Part shown: positions 30,319 to 39,069 of the stretch, piece after piece | Position numbering within the stretch: the stretch's first letter is position 1 | How the letters are laid out: each line of letters starts with the position of its first letter | DNA from: Pseudaeromonas sp041441555 | GTDB lineage: Bacteria; Pseudomonadota; Gammaproteobacteria; Enterobacterales; Aeromonadaceae | Length of the DNA stretch: 40,457 nt | Reading direction: 5' to 3' | Assembly: GCA_041441555.1 (NCBI GenBank) | Contig: JASDSW010000095.1 | Span: 1 to 40,457 of the forward strand | The notes under the pieces: generated by a model | The model's input: only the letters and a program-made list of their open reading frames with translations | Database searches by the model: none | What the model was told of the DNA's origin: nothing | Translations under genes and position numbers: made by a program

Positions 30319-32059
30319 CTTTAACCTCCTGACGTGCCAGGCTGAGTTTGGGCTGGTTCGGATCCAGCGTCTGTGGAGCATCGGGCGGCACATTGTACAG
30401 CTGCAGGGCGCCGCTCATCACCTCGGCGAAGGTCGGTCCAGCCACCATACCGCCGTAGTAAGCGGAACCATGGGGTTCGTTGATGATGACCACCATGGCA
30501 AAACGCGGATTGGAGACCGGGGCAAAACCGGCGAAGGCCCCGACGTAATCCTTGCCGTAGCCACCGGCGATGGCCACCTTGGCGGTCCCCGTCTTGCCCG
30601 CTACCCGGTAGCCGGGAACCTCGGCCTTGGTGCCGGTCCCACCGTGTTCAACCACCGATTCGAGCTGCAGCATCACCGCCTCGGCATCCTTGCGGGAGAC
30701 CACCTGCTCGCCCTGTGGCGGCTCGCTGACCTTCAGGATCGAGATGGGTTTGCGAATTCCCTTGTTGGCGAGGGTGGCGTAGGCAGAAGCCAGCTGCAGC
30801 GGGGTCACCCGCAAACCATAACCGAAGCCCAGAGTCGCCCGTTCAATATCCGACCAGCGCCGGCGCACCGGTAGCATGCCGGAGCTTTCGCCCATCAAAC
30901 CGGTGCCGGAATCGGTGCCCAGTCCAAACTGGCTCAGGGTATCGAGGATCTGCTGGGGCGGCATCCGCAGCGCGATATGGGCCATGCCGATGTTGGAGGA
31001 GTACTTGAGGATATCGCCCAGGCCGCCCTGCGCCATGCGGTGACTGTCGGTCACCCGCTTGCCGCCGATGTTGAACGGCCGAGTATCGAAGATTTCACTC
31101 CAATTGGTGATCCCGTGTTCCAGGGCGCTGACCGCCACCAGGGGCTTGACGGTGGAGCCGGGCTCATAGGTATCAGTCACGGTGCGGTTGCGCGCCCGGA
31201 ACCCCTGGTATTGACCGCGGTTGTTCGGGTTGTAGGAGGGGGTATTGACCATGGCCAACACCTCACCGGTGGTGACATCCAGCAGCACCAGGGATCCCGA
31301 GGTCGCCTTGTTGACCTCGGTGGCGTACTTCAAAGAGCGGTACGCCAGCGATTGCAACCGCTGATCGATGCTCAGCACCAGATCGTTGGCCTTCTTGCCC
31401 TCTTTGACGATGCCGATATTCTCGATGACCCGTCCCTGGCGATCCTTGCGCACCTTGCGTTCGGCCGGCACGCTGGAGAGCCATTCGTTAAAACTGCGCT
31501 CGACCCCTTCGATGCCGGAGCCATCGATGTTGGTCATGCCGACGATGTGGGCACTGATCTCACCAGCCGGATAGTAACGGCGCGACTCCTGGCGCAGGTT
31601 GACGCCCTTGAGCTTCAACTTGCTGACATATTCCGCCACGGCCGGCGTGATCTGCCGTTGCAGATAGACGAAGCGACGCCGGGGATCAGCGATACGCGAG
31701 GTCAGCTCCTTGACGTCCAGCCCCAACACTTCGGCCAATGCCTGCCAGGCGCGAGGGTTATCGAGACTGCCGCTCTCATGTACCACCTTGGGATCCGCCC
31801 ACACCGCCTGTACCGGTACCGAGACCGCCAACTGCTCACCATTGCGATCGGTCACCATGCCGCGCCCGCCTTCATCCGCCGTGGTCCGCAGAGACCGCAG
31901 ATCTCCCTCCAGACGCAAGCGGTCCGGATCGACAATCTGGATCCAACCGGTACGCAACACCAGACCGGCAAATCCGAGCAGAATAAAGGCCACCACCGTC
32001 ATGAACCGCCATTGCGGCATGCTGTGGTCAGGCTTCTTGGCTTTACGTTTCACACTCAT
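30302..32059 (-). CDS. ftsI: Septal transpeptidase FtsI (PBP3)
   Basis: FtsI cross-links septal peptidoglycan. The 585-residue product (E. coli 588) has a basic cytoplasmic N-terminus, one membrane helix (about 20-40, TVVAFILLGFAGLVLRTGW), a class B dimerisation/pedestal domain with GRGMVTDRNGEQLAVSV, and a transpeptidase domain. The active-site Ser302 is in EPGSTVKPL, with SSN at 354-356 and KTGT starting at 489, so all three penicillin-binding motifs are intact. It overlaps ftsL by ATGA. Confidence 0.97.
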   Translation of the reverse strand: MSVKRKAKKPDHSMPQWRFMTVVAFILLGFAGLVLRTGWIQIVDPDRLRLEGDLRSLRTTADEGGRGMVTDRNGEQLAVSVPVQAVWADPKVVHESGSLDNPRAWQALAEVLGLDVKELTSRIADPRRRFVYLQRQITPAVAEYVSKLKLKGVNLRQESRRYYPAGEISAHIVGMTNIDGSGIEGVERSFNEWLSSVPAERKVRKDRQGRVIENIGIVKEGKKANDLVLSIDQRLQSLAYRSLKYATEVNKATSGSLVLLDVTTGEVLAMVNTPSYNPNNRGQYQGFRARNRTVTDTYEPGSTVKPLVAVSALEHGITNWSEIFDTRPFNIGGKRVTDSHRMAQGGLGDILKYSSNIGMAHIALRMPPQQILDTLSQFGLGTDSGTGLMGESSGMLPVRRRWSDIERATLGFGYGLRVTPLQLASAYATLANKGIRKPISILKVSEPPQGEQVVSRKDAEAVMLQLESVVEHGGTGTKAEVPGYRVAGKTGTAKVAIAGGYGKDYVGAFAGFAPVSNPRFAMVVIINEPHGSAYYGGMVAGPTFAEVMSGALQLYNVPPDAPQTLDPNQPKLSLARQEVKVVPHT

Positions 32060-32367
32060 GGCTGGTTGATGATCTTTTCCTTCAGAGGCGACGGCCGCGC
32101 CATTTGTAACTTGCTCTTGGCGATATCACTCACTCGGGAGTGCTCGGCCAGGGCATTTTGCTCCAGCAGCAAATGGCGCCATTCGATATCGAACTTATCC
32201 CGTTCATCCTGCAGTTGATTCAGGGTGATGGTCAGCAGTCGAGTCTCGTTTGTCACCACGATGGTGGTCATGGCCGAGCCGATGATGGCTAAGGCCAGAA
32301 TCACTTGAAACTTGTGTCGTCCCAGATCCCGCAGGATCTCGAGAGCCAGGTTGATACGGGTCTCCAT
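32056..32367 (-). CDS. ftsL: Cell division protein FtsL
   Basis: FtsL forms the FtsQBL complex and activates FtsWI. The 103-residue product has a short cytoplasmic N-terminus, one membrane helix (about 20-40, FQVILALAIIGSAMTTIVVT) and a periplasmic coiled coil (about 43-85, LLTITLNQLQDERDKFDIEW and on) typical of the family. Sequence conservation is low in this family; size, topology and position between rsmH and ftsI decide the call. GGAG in the rsmH 3' end serves as ribosome binding site. Confidence 0.94.
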   Translation of the reverse strand: METRINLALEILRDLGRHKFQVILALAIIGSAMTTIVVTNETRLLTITLNQLQDERDKFDIEWRHLLLEQNALAEHSRVSDIAKSKLQMARPSPLKEKIINQP

Positions 32368-32370
32368 GGA

Positions 32371-33309
32371 CTACTCCTGCAACCGCTCCGCCACCCGCAA
32401 TACGGCGCTGCGTGACCGCGGATTGGCCTCGATCTCGGCATCGCTAGGCTTCATGGCCTTGCCGATGCTCTTCAGAGTACGTCCGACCGCCAGTTGTGCC
32501 TCGGTCAACGGCAAGCCACGCGGCACTTCCGGCCCCTTTTCCTGCTTGCGAATAAACTGTTTGACCAGGCGGTCTTCCAACGAATGAAAGCTGATGATCG
32601 CCAAACGGCCGGTTGGAGCCAGTACCTCGAGCGCCCCTTCCATCGCCCGCTCCACCTCTTCGAGCTCGGAATTGATGTAGATGCGAATCGCCTGGAAGCT
32701 GCGGGTAGCCGGATGCTTGTTCTTCTCTTTGTTGGGGATCAGCCTGGCAATCAGCTCGGCCAGTTGCCGGGTGCGCGTAAACGGCTTCTCCACCCGATCA
32801 TGGACGATGGCGCGGCCAATCTTCTTGGCGAAACGTTCCTCGCCGAACTCCTTGAGCACCCAGGCGATGTCGTCGGCTTCTGCCTTGGCCAGCCAGTCGG
32901 CGGCACTGATCCCCGAGGTCGGATCCATCCGCATATCGAGCGGACCATCCTTTTGGAAGCTGAAGCCTCGCTCGGCATCATCCAGTTGCGGCGACGAAAC
33001 CCCGAGATCCAGCAGCAGGCCATCCACCTTGCCCGCCAGTCCCCGCTCATGCAGATAAGAAGCCAGCCCGGAAAAAGCGCCCGGGATCATCTCGAAACGG
33101 GGGTCCTCGATGGTCTTCGCCTCGGCGATCGCTAAGGGATCGCGATCGATCGCCAGCAGGCGGCCATTGGGCCCCAGCCGCGATAAAATAAGGCGCGAAT
33201 GGCCACCCCGTCCGAAGGTTCCGTCGACATAGATGCCCTCTGGCTTGATCGCCAAAGCGTCGACCGCCTCCTGCAGCATGACGGTGACATGACTGAAAGT
33301 CTGTTCCAT
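32371..33309 (-). CDS. rsmH: 16S rRNA m4C1402 methyltransferase RsmH
   Basis: RsmH (MraW) methylates N4 of C1402 in the 16S rRNA P site using SAM. The 312-residue product (E. coli 313) begins HVTVMLQEAVDAL, followed by the SAM motif YVDGTFGRGGHSRLIL, AIDRDPLAI, DLGVSSPQLDDAERGFSF, and the C-terminal LAIISFHSLEDRLVKQF. It starts 2 bp after the mraZ stop and is followed by ftsL after 3 bp. Its rRNA partner methylase RsmI is encoded 1.2 kb away. Confidence 0.97.
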   Translation of the reverse strand: MEQTFSHVTVMLQEAVDALAIKPEGIYVDGTFGRGGHSRLILSRLGPNGRLLAIDRDPLAIAEAKTIEDPRFEMIPGAFSGLASYLHERGLAGKVDGLLLDLGVSSPQLDDAERGFSFQKDGPLDMRMDPTSGISAADWLAKAEADDIAWVLKEFGEERFAKKIGRAIVHDRVEKPFTRTRQLAELIARLIPNKEKNKHPATRSFQAIRIYINSELEEVERAMEGALEVLAPTGRLAIISFHSLEDRLVKQFIRKQEKGPEVPRGLPLTEAQLAVGRTLKSIGKAMKPSDAEIEANPRSRSAVLRVAERLQE

Positions 33310-33311
33310 GG

Positions 33312-33770
33312 TTACAGTGAAAAATCCCGTAAATTGTCTGATTGAGACCAGTCTGCCGCTGGCAGGGAGCCCAGATCCGCTTCGACCTGCGCCAGCCAGC
33401 CCGCATCACTCCAGATCTCGAACTTGTTCAACTGCCCCACCAGCATCACCTGCTTATCGAGCCCCGCATGCAGGCGCAAGGGTGAGGGCAGCAGGATGCG
33501 GCCATTGCCATCCAGTTCACATTCACTGGCATACCCCAGAAGCAGGCGCTGCAAGCGACGCTCCAGAGGATTCATGTTCGAGAGTGCCTTGAGCTTTTTT
33601 TCAATCTCCTCCCACTCCGGTAACGGATAGAGGAGCAGACAGGGATGACTAATATCGATGGTGCAAACCAGCTGGTTTTCACATTCGTCGCGCAGCCACT
33701 CGCGGAATCTGGTCGGGATCGCCAGACGCCCTTTGCTATCGAGTGTGATGGAGTGAGCTCCACGCAACAT
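33312..33770 (-). CDS. mraZ: Transcriptional regulator MraZ
   Basis: MraZ is an AbrB-like DNA-binding protein that represses its own dcw promoter. The 152-residue product (same length as E. coli) starts MLRGAHSITLDSKGRLAIPT and has two swapped-hairpin motifs with the DxxxR signature: DSKGRLAIP near residue 11 and DGNGRILLP in the second half. The ATG at 33770 is preceded by AGGAAGG; the frame upstream to 33875 would run through the promoter and operator. It is the first gene of the dcw cluster. Confidence 0.97.
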   Translation of the reverse strand: MLRGAHSITLDSKGRLAIPTRFREWLRDECENQLVCTIDISHPCLLLYPLPEWEEIEKKLKALSNMNPLERRLQRLLLGYASECELDGNGRILLPSPLRLHAGLDKQVMLVGQLNKFEIWSDAGWLAQVEADLGSLPAADWSQSDNLRDFSL

Positions 33771-33799
33771 GAGATGCCTTCCTGCTGATCTACTTTCTT

Positions 33800-33823
33800 C
33801 CACAATAAACCACTTTTCCCCAC
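33800..33823 (-). promoter_or_regulatory. MraZ operator: three GTGG repeats at 10-bp spacing
   Basis: Read on the minus strand, GTGG occurs at 33823-33820, 33813-33810 and 33803-33800, exactly one helical turn apart. E. coli MraZ binds TGGG-N5 direct repeats at the same place. The sites lie at and just downstream of the predicted transcription start, consistent with repression. Confidence 0.8.
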
Positions 33824-33828
33824 GCAAG

Positions 33829-33857
33829 AGTGTAAGGATGCCCCCCCTGCTTTGCAA
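33829..33857 (-). promoter_or_regulatory. Main dcw promoter (Pmra)
   Basis: On the minus strand TTGCAA (33857-33852), a 17-bp spacer and TACACT (33834-33829) lie just before the MraZ repeats, giving a 5' leader of about 50 bases before mraZ. Confidence 0.75.
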
Positions 33858-34087
33858 GGGAGCAAATGGCTGCAAGCCGCGATATTACTGGCATTCAGCG
33901 GGGCGAATGACCAAAAGCCGCTTATTTTTCAGGTAAATGGCCTGTCATCGCCAATACCGGGAAATGGGAGATATCTCACTAATTGCCCGCAGAGCCACTT
34001 GCCTTTTCCCACATCCTGCGTCCCCACAGCCTCCTGACAGGAAAGCTGGTGGCAAAATCAGCCGCCGATGCAGGCTCAAATCCCATG
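33858..34087. other. Spacer between the dcw promoter and rnpB terminator
   Basis: About 230 bp without a supported gene, repeat or recognisable signal. Short plus-strand frames crossing it continue into the RNase P RNA region and are not coding. Confidence 0.5.
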
Positions 34088-34125
34088 AAAAAGGCCCAGA
34101 ATACACGTCGGTATTCTGGGCCTTT
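34088..34125 (-). terminator. Intrinsic terminator of rnpB
   Basis: On the minus strand a 15-bp stem (AAAGGCCCAGAATAC with GTATTCTGGGCCTTT) and a short loop end in TTTTT. It follows the 3' end of the RNase P RNA within a few bases. Confidence 0.92.
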
Positions 34126-34129
34126 GAAG

Positions 34130-34512
<383 letters not shown>

Positions 34513-34519
34513 GGCGCGG

Positions 34520-34548
34520 ATTATAGGGGTTAAGTCTCGTCAGAGCAA
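34520..34548 (-). promoter_or_regulatory. rnpB promoter
   Basis: On the minus strand TTGCTC (34548-34543), 17 bp, and a perfect TATAAT (34525-34520) place the start near 34512, the predicted 5' end of the RNA. The -35 element overlaps the last codons of rsmI. Confidence 0.8.
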
Positions 34549-35384
34549 ACAGAAGCCTGCTCCAGCCCCAATTTATAGAGGGCGTTCTTCTTGAGGCCAT
34601 GAATCTCGGCAGTCAACGCCGCCGCCCGCTTCAGGGGGAGCTCCTTCTGCAACAGCGCCAGGGTGCGCAGCGCCTCGGATGGAATCGCCTCTGGATCCGG
34701 TTTAACCCCGGCAATCATCAGCACGATTTCACCTCGGCAGCGATTGGGATCGGCGGCCAGCCACTCCGCCATCGCCGGAGCCGGCAACGACTGGAAACTC
34801 TCGAAGGTCTTGGTCAGTTCGCGCGCCACCACAATCAGTCGTTCACCATAGAGACGAGCGATCGCCTGCACCGTCTCCAGCAGACGGCGGGGTGACTCAT
34901 AAAAGATGGTGGTCCGAGTCTCATCCATCAACTCGGTCAGGCGATCATCACGGGCCTTTTCCTTGGCCGGCAGAAAGCCTTCGAAGGCGAAACGATCGGT
35001 GGGCAAGCCGGAAGCACTCAGAGCCGTAATGGCGGCACAGGGGCCCGGCAACGGCACCACAGGAACCCCGGCCTCGCGACAACGGGTGACCAGATGATAC
35101 CCAGGGTCGCTGATGAGAGGAGTACCAGCATCGGAGATCAGCGCCACCGATTGCCCCTGCTGAACCCGGGCAATCAAGGCATCCGCGCGCTGCTGTTCAT
35201 TGTGATCGTGCAACGCGAGCAGATTCGCTTTAATCTGCAGGTGGTTGAGTAACACGGACGAATGGCGGGTATCTTCCGCCGCGACCACATCCACCATGGC
35301 CAGGATATCGATGGCCCGTTGGGTGATATCAGCCAAATTGCCAATCGGGGTCGGAACTATGTAAAGAGAGGGGGGCGATTGCAT
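34530..35384 (-). CDS. rsmI: 16S rRNA 2'-O-ribose C1402 methyltransferase RsmI
   Basis: RsmI adds the 2'-O-methyl group to C1402 of 16S rRNA, the same nucleotide modified by RsmH. The 284-residue product has the tetrapyrrole-methylase fold: LYIVPTPIGNLADITQRAID at the N-terminus, AAEDTRHSSVLL, ISDAGTPLISDPGYHLV, LPGPCAAITALSASGLPTD, and FYESPRRLLET. GAGGAG lies before the ATG. It is divergent from lpoA, as in E. coli. Its 3' end contains the -35 element of rnpB. Confidence 0.97.
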   Translation of the reverse strand: MQSPPSLYIVPTPIGNLADITQRAIDILAMVDVVAAEDTRHSSVLLNHLQIKANLLALHDHNEQQRADALIARVQQGQSVALISDAGTPLISDPGYHLVTRCREAGVPVVPLPGPCAAITALSASGLPTDRFAFEGFLPAKEKARDDRLTELMDETRTTIFYESPRRLLETVQAIARLYGERLIVVARELTKTFESFQSLPAPAMAEWLAADPNRCRGEIVLMIAGVKPDPEAIPSEALRTLALLQKELPLKRAAALTAEIHGLKKNALYKLGLEQASVCSDET

Positions 35385-35404
35385 GGCTTCTCCTCGCCGA
35401 ACAA

Positions 35405-35433
35405 TTGTGTCGGAAAAATGGCCCGATTACACT
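35405..35433 (+). promoter_or_regulatory. Candidate lpoA promoter
   Basis: TTGTGT, a 17-bp spacer and TACACT lie 35 bp upstream of the chosen lpoA start, in the rsmI-lpoA divergent gap. Confidence 0.5.
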
Positions 35434-35467
35434 ATGTCGCACACCACACTGCGGTCGGGGAATAATT

Positions 35468-37354
35468 TTGCATCGGTCCAATAAGCCATTTAGCGTATCA
35501 CAGTTCTTGTCTCTGGTTCTGCTCAGCCTGTTGCTGAGCGCCTGCGCCAGCACTCCAGACTCTTCTGACAGCGCCAAGGCCGCACCGCCTTCCGCGTTCT
35601 CCCAACTGGATCAGAAGCCAGATTGGTATCTGCAGCAGTTGGCCCAAGCCGATGCCAGCTACCGGTTTACCTGGGAACTGCTGGCAGCCCGCAGCCTGAT
35701 CGCCGCCGGCGATCTGCAGCAAGCCTCCGCCATTTCCCAACAATTGGCCAAGGAAGCCTTCACGCCACGGCAAAAAGATGAGCAACGACTGGTAGCGGCG
35801 CTACTGCTGCAACGGCAAGGCAAAGTGGAGCCGGCACTGGATCTGTTGACCAAGGTCGACAAGCGTCCACTGGCCGCTGACGCCATGGCGGTCTATTACA
35901 GCCTGCAGGCCAGCCTGCTCAGCCAAACCGATACCCCGCTAAACGCCTTGAGTGCCTATGTGGCCCTGGAAAATTACCTGCCCGCCAAGGAGCGGGCCGA
36001 CAACCATACGACGATCTGGAGCCTTCTGCTGGCGCAAGCCACCCCGCAGCTGCAACAGGCCATCGAGCAACCCGCGCCGGACGTCCGTAGCGGCTGGTTG
36101 GAGCTGGCTATCCTGCAACAAACCTTGGGGCAAAACCCGCAACAATTTGCCGCCCAGTTTGCCAAGTGGCAGCAACAGTACCCAGACCACCCGGCCAATG
36201 AGTTGTTCAAACAACCGGTGGCCGCCGAAAAGCCAGCCAGTGACCAGAATGCGGCCATGACCAGCGGCATGCCCGCCCACGTTGCCGTCTTCATCCCTCT
36301 TTCCGGCAACCTGGCCGCCCAAGGCGACGCACTCCGCAACGGCATGCTGACCGCCTACAAGGAAGCCGGCTTACAGGGTGATGTCCGTTTCTACGATAGC
36401 GCCAGCCGGCCGATTGCCGCCCTGTACCAGCAGGCCCAAAAGGATGGCGCTGAGCTGCTGATTGGTCCGCTGCTCAAGGATCAGGTCGAAGCGCTGATCG
36501 CCTTGCAACCGAAGGTCCCGCTGCTTGCGCTGAATGACACCGATCGGAAAACCTCGGCCCCCTCGATCTTCTACTTCTCGTTGTCACCAGCCGCCGATGC
36601 CGCTGAAGCAGCGGCGCAAATGCATCAGGAGGGTCGTCGTCTGCCTCTGCTGATCGTGCCGGAGGGCGCGCAAGGGCAGCGGGTACAGGATGGCTTCACC
36701 GCCCAATGGCGTGAACAGAACGGCGGTACGCCGCTGATCGCCCGCTTCACCGACCGCCAAAGCCTGCAGGCCATCCTGCGTCAGGCGATGGGGGTCGATG
36801 CCAGCCAGCAGCGAATTGAATCCGTGCAGAAGAGCATCGGTCAGAAGGTTTTTGCGCAACCCTTCAATCGCCAGGACGTGGATGCAATCTATGTCTATGC
36901 CTCACCGCTGGAAGCCGGCATCATCAAGTCCTTCATCGATATTTCCCAGAGCCCGTTTGCCAGCGCGCCGACCTACTATCTCAGCGCCAAGGGCAACCCG
37001 GGATTCAACAATCCTGGCGTTGCTCAAAACGTGCAAGGGATGCGGTTAGGCGACATGCCCTGGATGCTGGAGCAGAATTCACCCCTGCGCGAAAAGGTGT
37101 TGGCTCTGTGGCCGCAAGCCAATAACGACTTGTTGCGCTTCTTTGCCATGGGATATGACGCCATGAATCTGGCTCCCCACTTGGCCGAGCTCAGAGCCTC
37201 CTCCGGACAACAGCAAAATGGCTTGACCGGTACTCTGAGCATTGACGAACAGGGTGCTGTTCATCGGCAATTGCACTGGGTCACGCTCGAAAAACCAAGT
37301 GAGCCGAGCAATGCAACTACCAGCACTGCCGCGCCTGCGGCTCAACAACCCTAA
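35468..37354 (+). CDS. lpoA: Outer-membrane lipoprotein activator of PBP1a, LpoA
   Basis: LpoA is an outer-membrane lipoprotein that reaches through the periplasm to stimulate the transpeptidase of PBP1a. From the TTG at 35468 (GGGGA seven bases upstream) the 628-residue product has a lipoprotein signal peptide ending LLLSAC with the lipidated Cys at 26. An N-terminal TPR-like helical domain (about 50-260) is followed by a C-terminal periplasmic-binding-protein-like domain starting AHVAVFIPLSGNLAAQGDALRNG and including ELLIGPLLKDQVEAL and VDAIYVYASPLEAGIIK. The longer frame to 35405 lacks a sensible signal peptide. Its 3' end overlaps yraN. Confidence 0.94.
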   Translation: MHRSNKPFSVSQFLSLVLLSLLLSACASTPDSSDSAKAAPPSAFSQLDQKPDWYLQQLAQADASYRFTWELLAARSLIAAGDLQQASAISQQLAKEAFTPRQKDEQRLVAALLLQRQGKVEPALDLLTKVDKRPLAADAMAVYYSLQASLLSQTDTPLNALSAYVALENYLPAKERADNHTTIWSLLLAQATPQLQQAIEQPAPDVRSGWLELAILQQTLGQNPQQFAAQFAKWQQQYPDHPANELFKQPVAAEKPASDQNAAMTSGMPAHVAVFIPLSGNLAAQGDALRNGMLTAYKEAGLQGDVRFYDSASRPIAALYQQAQKDGAELLIGPLLKDQVEALIALQPKVPLLALNDTDRKTSAPSIFYFSLSPAADAAEAAAQMHQEGRRLPLLIVPEGAQGQRVQDGFTAQWREQNGGTPLIARFTDRQSLQAILRQAMGVDASQQRIESVQKSIGQKVFAQPFNRQDVDAIYVYASPLEAGIIKSFIDISQSPFASAPTYYLSAKGNPGFNNPGVAQNVQGMRLGDMPWMLEQNSPLREKVLALWPQANNDLLRFFAMGYDAMNLAPHLAELRASSGQQQNGLTGTLSIDEQGAVHRQLHWVTLEKPSEPSNATTSTAAPAAQQP

Positions 37355-37697
37355 AGGGCAGCATTACGAGGATCTGGCTCTGCGCTTTCTCCAGGCGCAG
37401 GGCCTGTCACTGGTGGCACGGAATTATCGCTGTAGCAGTGGTGAGATAGACCTCATAATGCGCGCCGGCCAGTACCTGGTATTTGTCGAGGTGCGTTATC
37501 GTGCGTCAGCCCGCCATGGTGGGGCCGCCGCCTCGGTGACCCGGGGAAAGCAACAGAAGCTATTCAAAACCGCCCAGCACTTCCTGCTGACGCAACGACT
37601 CAATGAGGCTGGGCAGGCTTGTCGTTTCGATGTGATCGCCTTCGATGGCAAGAATGAAGATTGTCAGTGGTACACCAATGCCATTCAGGGGACATAG
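37311..37697 (+). CDS. yraN: UPF0102 family nuclease-like protein YraN
   Basis: The 128-residue product has the UPF0102 pattern GQHYEDLALRFLQAQGLSLVARNYRC, GEIDLIM, and FVEVRYRAS, which resembles the Holliday-junction-resolvase/PD-(D/E)XK nuclease fold. The acidic residues E and D of GEIDLI and the E of VEVR are in place. No firm biochemical function is established for the family. The ATG at 37311 lies inside lpoA (44-bp overlap); the frame is open further upstream but only as an lpoA shadow. It sits in the conserved lpoA-yraN-diaA-dolP order. Confidence 0.92.
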   Translation: MQLPALPRLRLNNPKGQHYEDLALRFLQAQGLSLVARNYRCSSGEIDLIMRAGQYLVFVEVRYRASARHGGAAASVTRGKQQKLFKTAQHFLLTQRLNEAGQACRFDVIAFDGKNEDCQWYTNAIQGT

Positions 37698-37699
37698 AG

Positions 37700-38278
37700 T
37701 TGGATCGGATCAAAGAGAATTTTACCGAGAGTATTCAAACCAAAATCGCCGCCGCGGAGGCCTTGTCGGATGACATTCAGACGGCAGCGCAGATGTTGAC
37801 GATCTGTCTACTCAACGGCAACAAGATACTGGCCTGTGGCAATGGGCCTGCGGCCGCGCTCAGCCAGCTGTTTGTCAGTCAGCTCGTTCACCGCTTTGAG
37901 ACAGAACGCCCCTCGCTTCCAGCGCTGGCGCTCTCCGCCGATAGCTGCCTGCTTAGTGGAGTCGCAGCCGAAGACGGCTTCATCGATGTCTACGCCAAAC
38001 AGATCCGGGCACTCGGGCAACAGGGAGACATCATGCTGGTTCTGGCGGGCAACGGTCGGGAAAAAGCGTTGCTCAAAGCAGCCGAGGCGGCCCTGAGTCG
38101 CGACATGACCATCATAGCCCTGACCGGTGACGATGGCGGTGAAATGGCCGGACTGTTGGGCCCCAGCGATGTCGAAATCCGGGTACCGTCGGCCAACATG
38201 GCCCGCATTCTCGAGGTCAATTTGCTCTGCCTGCACTGTCTGTGCGACCTTATCGACCGAACCCTATTTCCACAATGA
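37700..38278 (+). CDS. diaA: DnaA initiator-associating protein DiaA
   Basis: DiaA is a tetrameric SIS-domain protein that binds DnaA and promotes ordered initiation at oriC. The 192-residue product, from the TTG at 37700, reads MDRIKENFTESIQTKIAAAEAL, matching the E. coli start. It has the SIS elements ILACGNGPAAALSQLF, RFETERPSLPALAL, VYAKQIRALGQQGDIMLV, TIIALTGDDGGEMAGLLG, and the C-terminal LCDLIDRTLFPQ. GGGGA precedes the TTG. It begins 2 bp after the yraN stop. Confidence 0.94.
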   Translation: MDRIKENFTESIQTKIAAAEALSDDIQTAAQMLTICLLNGNKILACGNGPAAALSQLFVSQLVHRFETERPSLPALALSADSCLLSGVAAEDGFIDVYAKQIRALGQQGDIMLVLAGNGREKALLKAAEAALSRDMTIIALTGDDGGEMAGLLGPSDVEIRVPSANMARILEVNLLCLHCLCDLIDRTLFPQ

Positions 38279-38296
38279 CGTGAATGGAGAAGCCAG

Positions 38297-39001
38297 ATGA
38301 AACATCGACTGCTACTGATTGCCGTAGCGAGCCTGGGTCTGTTGCAAGGGTGCGCAGGCGTTTTCATTGCCGGTGCCGCCACCACGGCATCTGTTGCCAA
38401 TGATCGACGCACGGTCGGCTCCGTACTGGATGACCAGAATATTGAGTTGAAAGCCGCAAACGCCATCGCCTCGCGCAAAGACATGGACAAGGCCAGCCGC
38501 ATCAGTGCCACCAGTGTCAACGGCAAGGTATTGCTGGTCGGGCAGACCCCCTATAGCCAATACAGTCGCGATGCCGAAAAATTGGTGGCCAAAATTAGCG
38601 GGGTCCGTCAGGTGTACAACGAGTTGCGGATCCGCAAACCCATCGGCTTCACCGATCAGAGCAACGACTCGTGGATCACTTCCAAAATCAAATCCACCAT
38701 GCTGACCACCAAGGGAATCGATAGCACCCATTTCAAGGTGGTCACCGAAAATGGTGAAGTATTCCTGATGGGGCTGGTCACGCGCTCCGAAGCAGAGAAG
38801 GCTGTCGATCTGGCGCGCCATGTGTCAGGCGTGAAGAAAGTCATCAAGGTATTTGAGTTCGTGCAGGGCGGCTCAGGAGGCTCATCCTCCCAGAGTCAGG
38901 AGTCGTCAAACGTGCCAAGTTCCGACAGTACCGGCGATGCCAGCGTAGGCGGAGGTGAAGTACAGATGGGGAGCGCGCCGGAAGAGGTCATCACCTACTA
39001 G
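38297..39001 (+). CDS. dolP: Outer-membrane lipoprotein DolP (YraP), two BON domains
   Basis: DolP is an outer-membrane lipoprotein that supports envelope integrity and BAM function and localises to division sites. The 234-residue product has a signal peptide ending LLQGC (Cys19 lipidated), and two BON domains: about 45-115 (ending VRQVYNELRI) and about 125-195 (VSGVKKVIKVFEFV). An unusual Gly/Ser-rich, acidic tail of about 40 residues follows (after FVQGGSGGSSSQSQ), making the protein longer than E. coli DolP (191). GGAGA precedes the ATG. Confidence 0.94.
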   Translation: MKHRLLLIAVASLGLLQGCAGVFIAGAATTASVANDRRTVGSVLDDQNIELKAANAIASRKDMDKASRISATSVNGKVLLVGQTPYSQYSRDAEKLVAKISGVRQVYNELRIRKPIGFTDQSNDSWITSKIKSTMLTTKGIDSTHFKVVTENGEVFLMGLVTRSEAEKAVDLARHVSGVKKVIKVFEFVQGGSGGSSSQSQESSNVPSSDSTGDASVGGGEVQMGSAPEEVITY

Positions 39002-39033
39002 CCGGTGATGACCTATCCCAGCGAGCCCAAAAC

Positions 39034-39059
39034 AGAGAGCCCCCAATCGGGGGCTCTCT
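39034..39059. terminator. Bidirectional terminator between dolP and sspB
   Basis: An 11-bp perfect stem (AGAGAGCCCCC at 39034-39044 with GGGGGCTCTCT at 39049-39059) and loop AATC lie between convergent genes. A T-rich TGTTTT follows on the minus strand, so it fits best as the sspB terminator, but it can serve both. Confidence 0.88.
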
Positions 39060-39069
39060 CATGTGTGCG

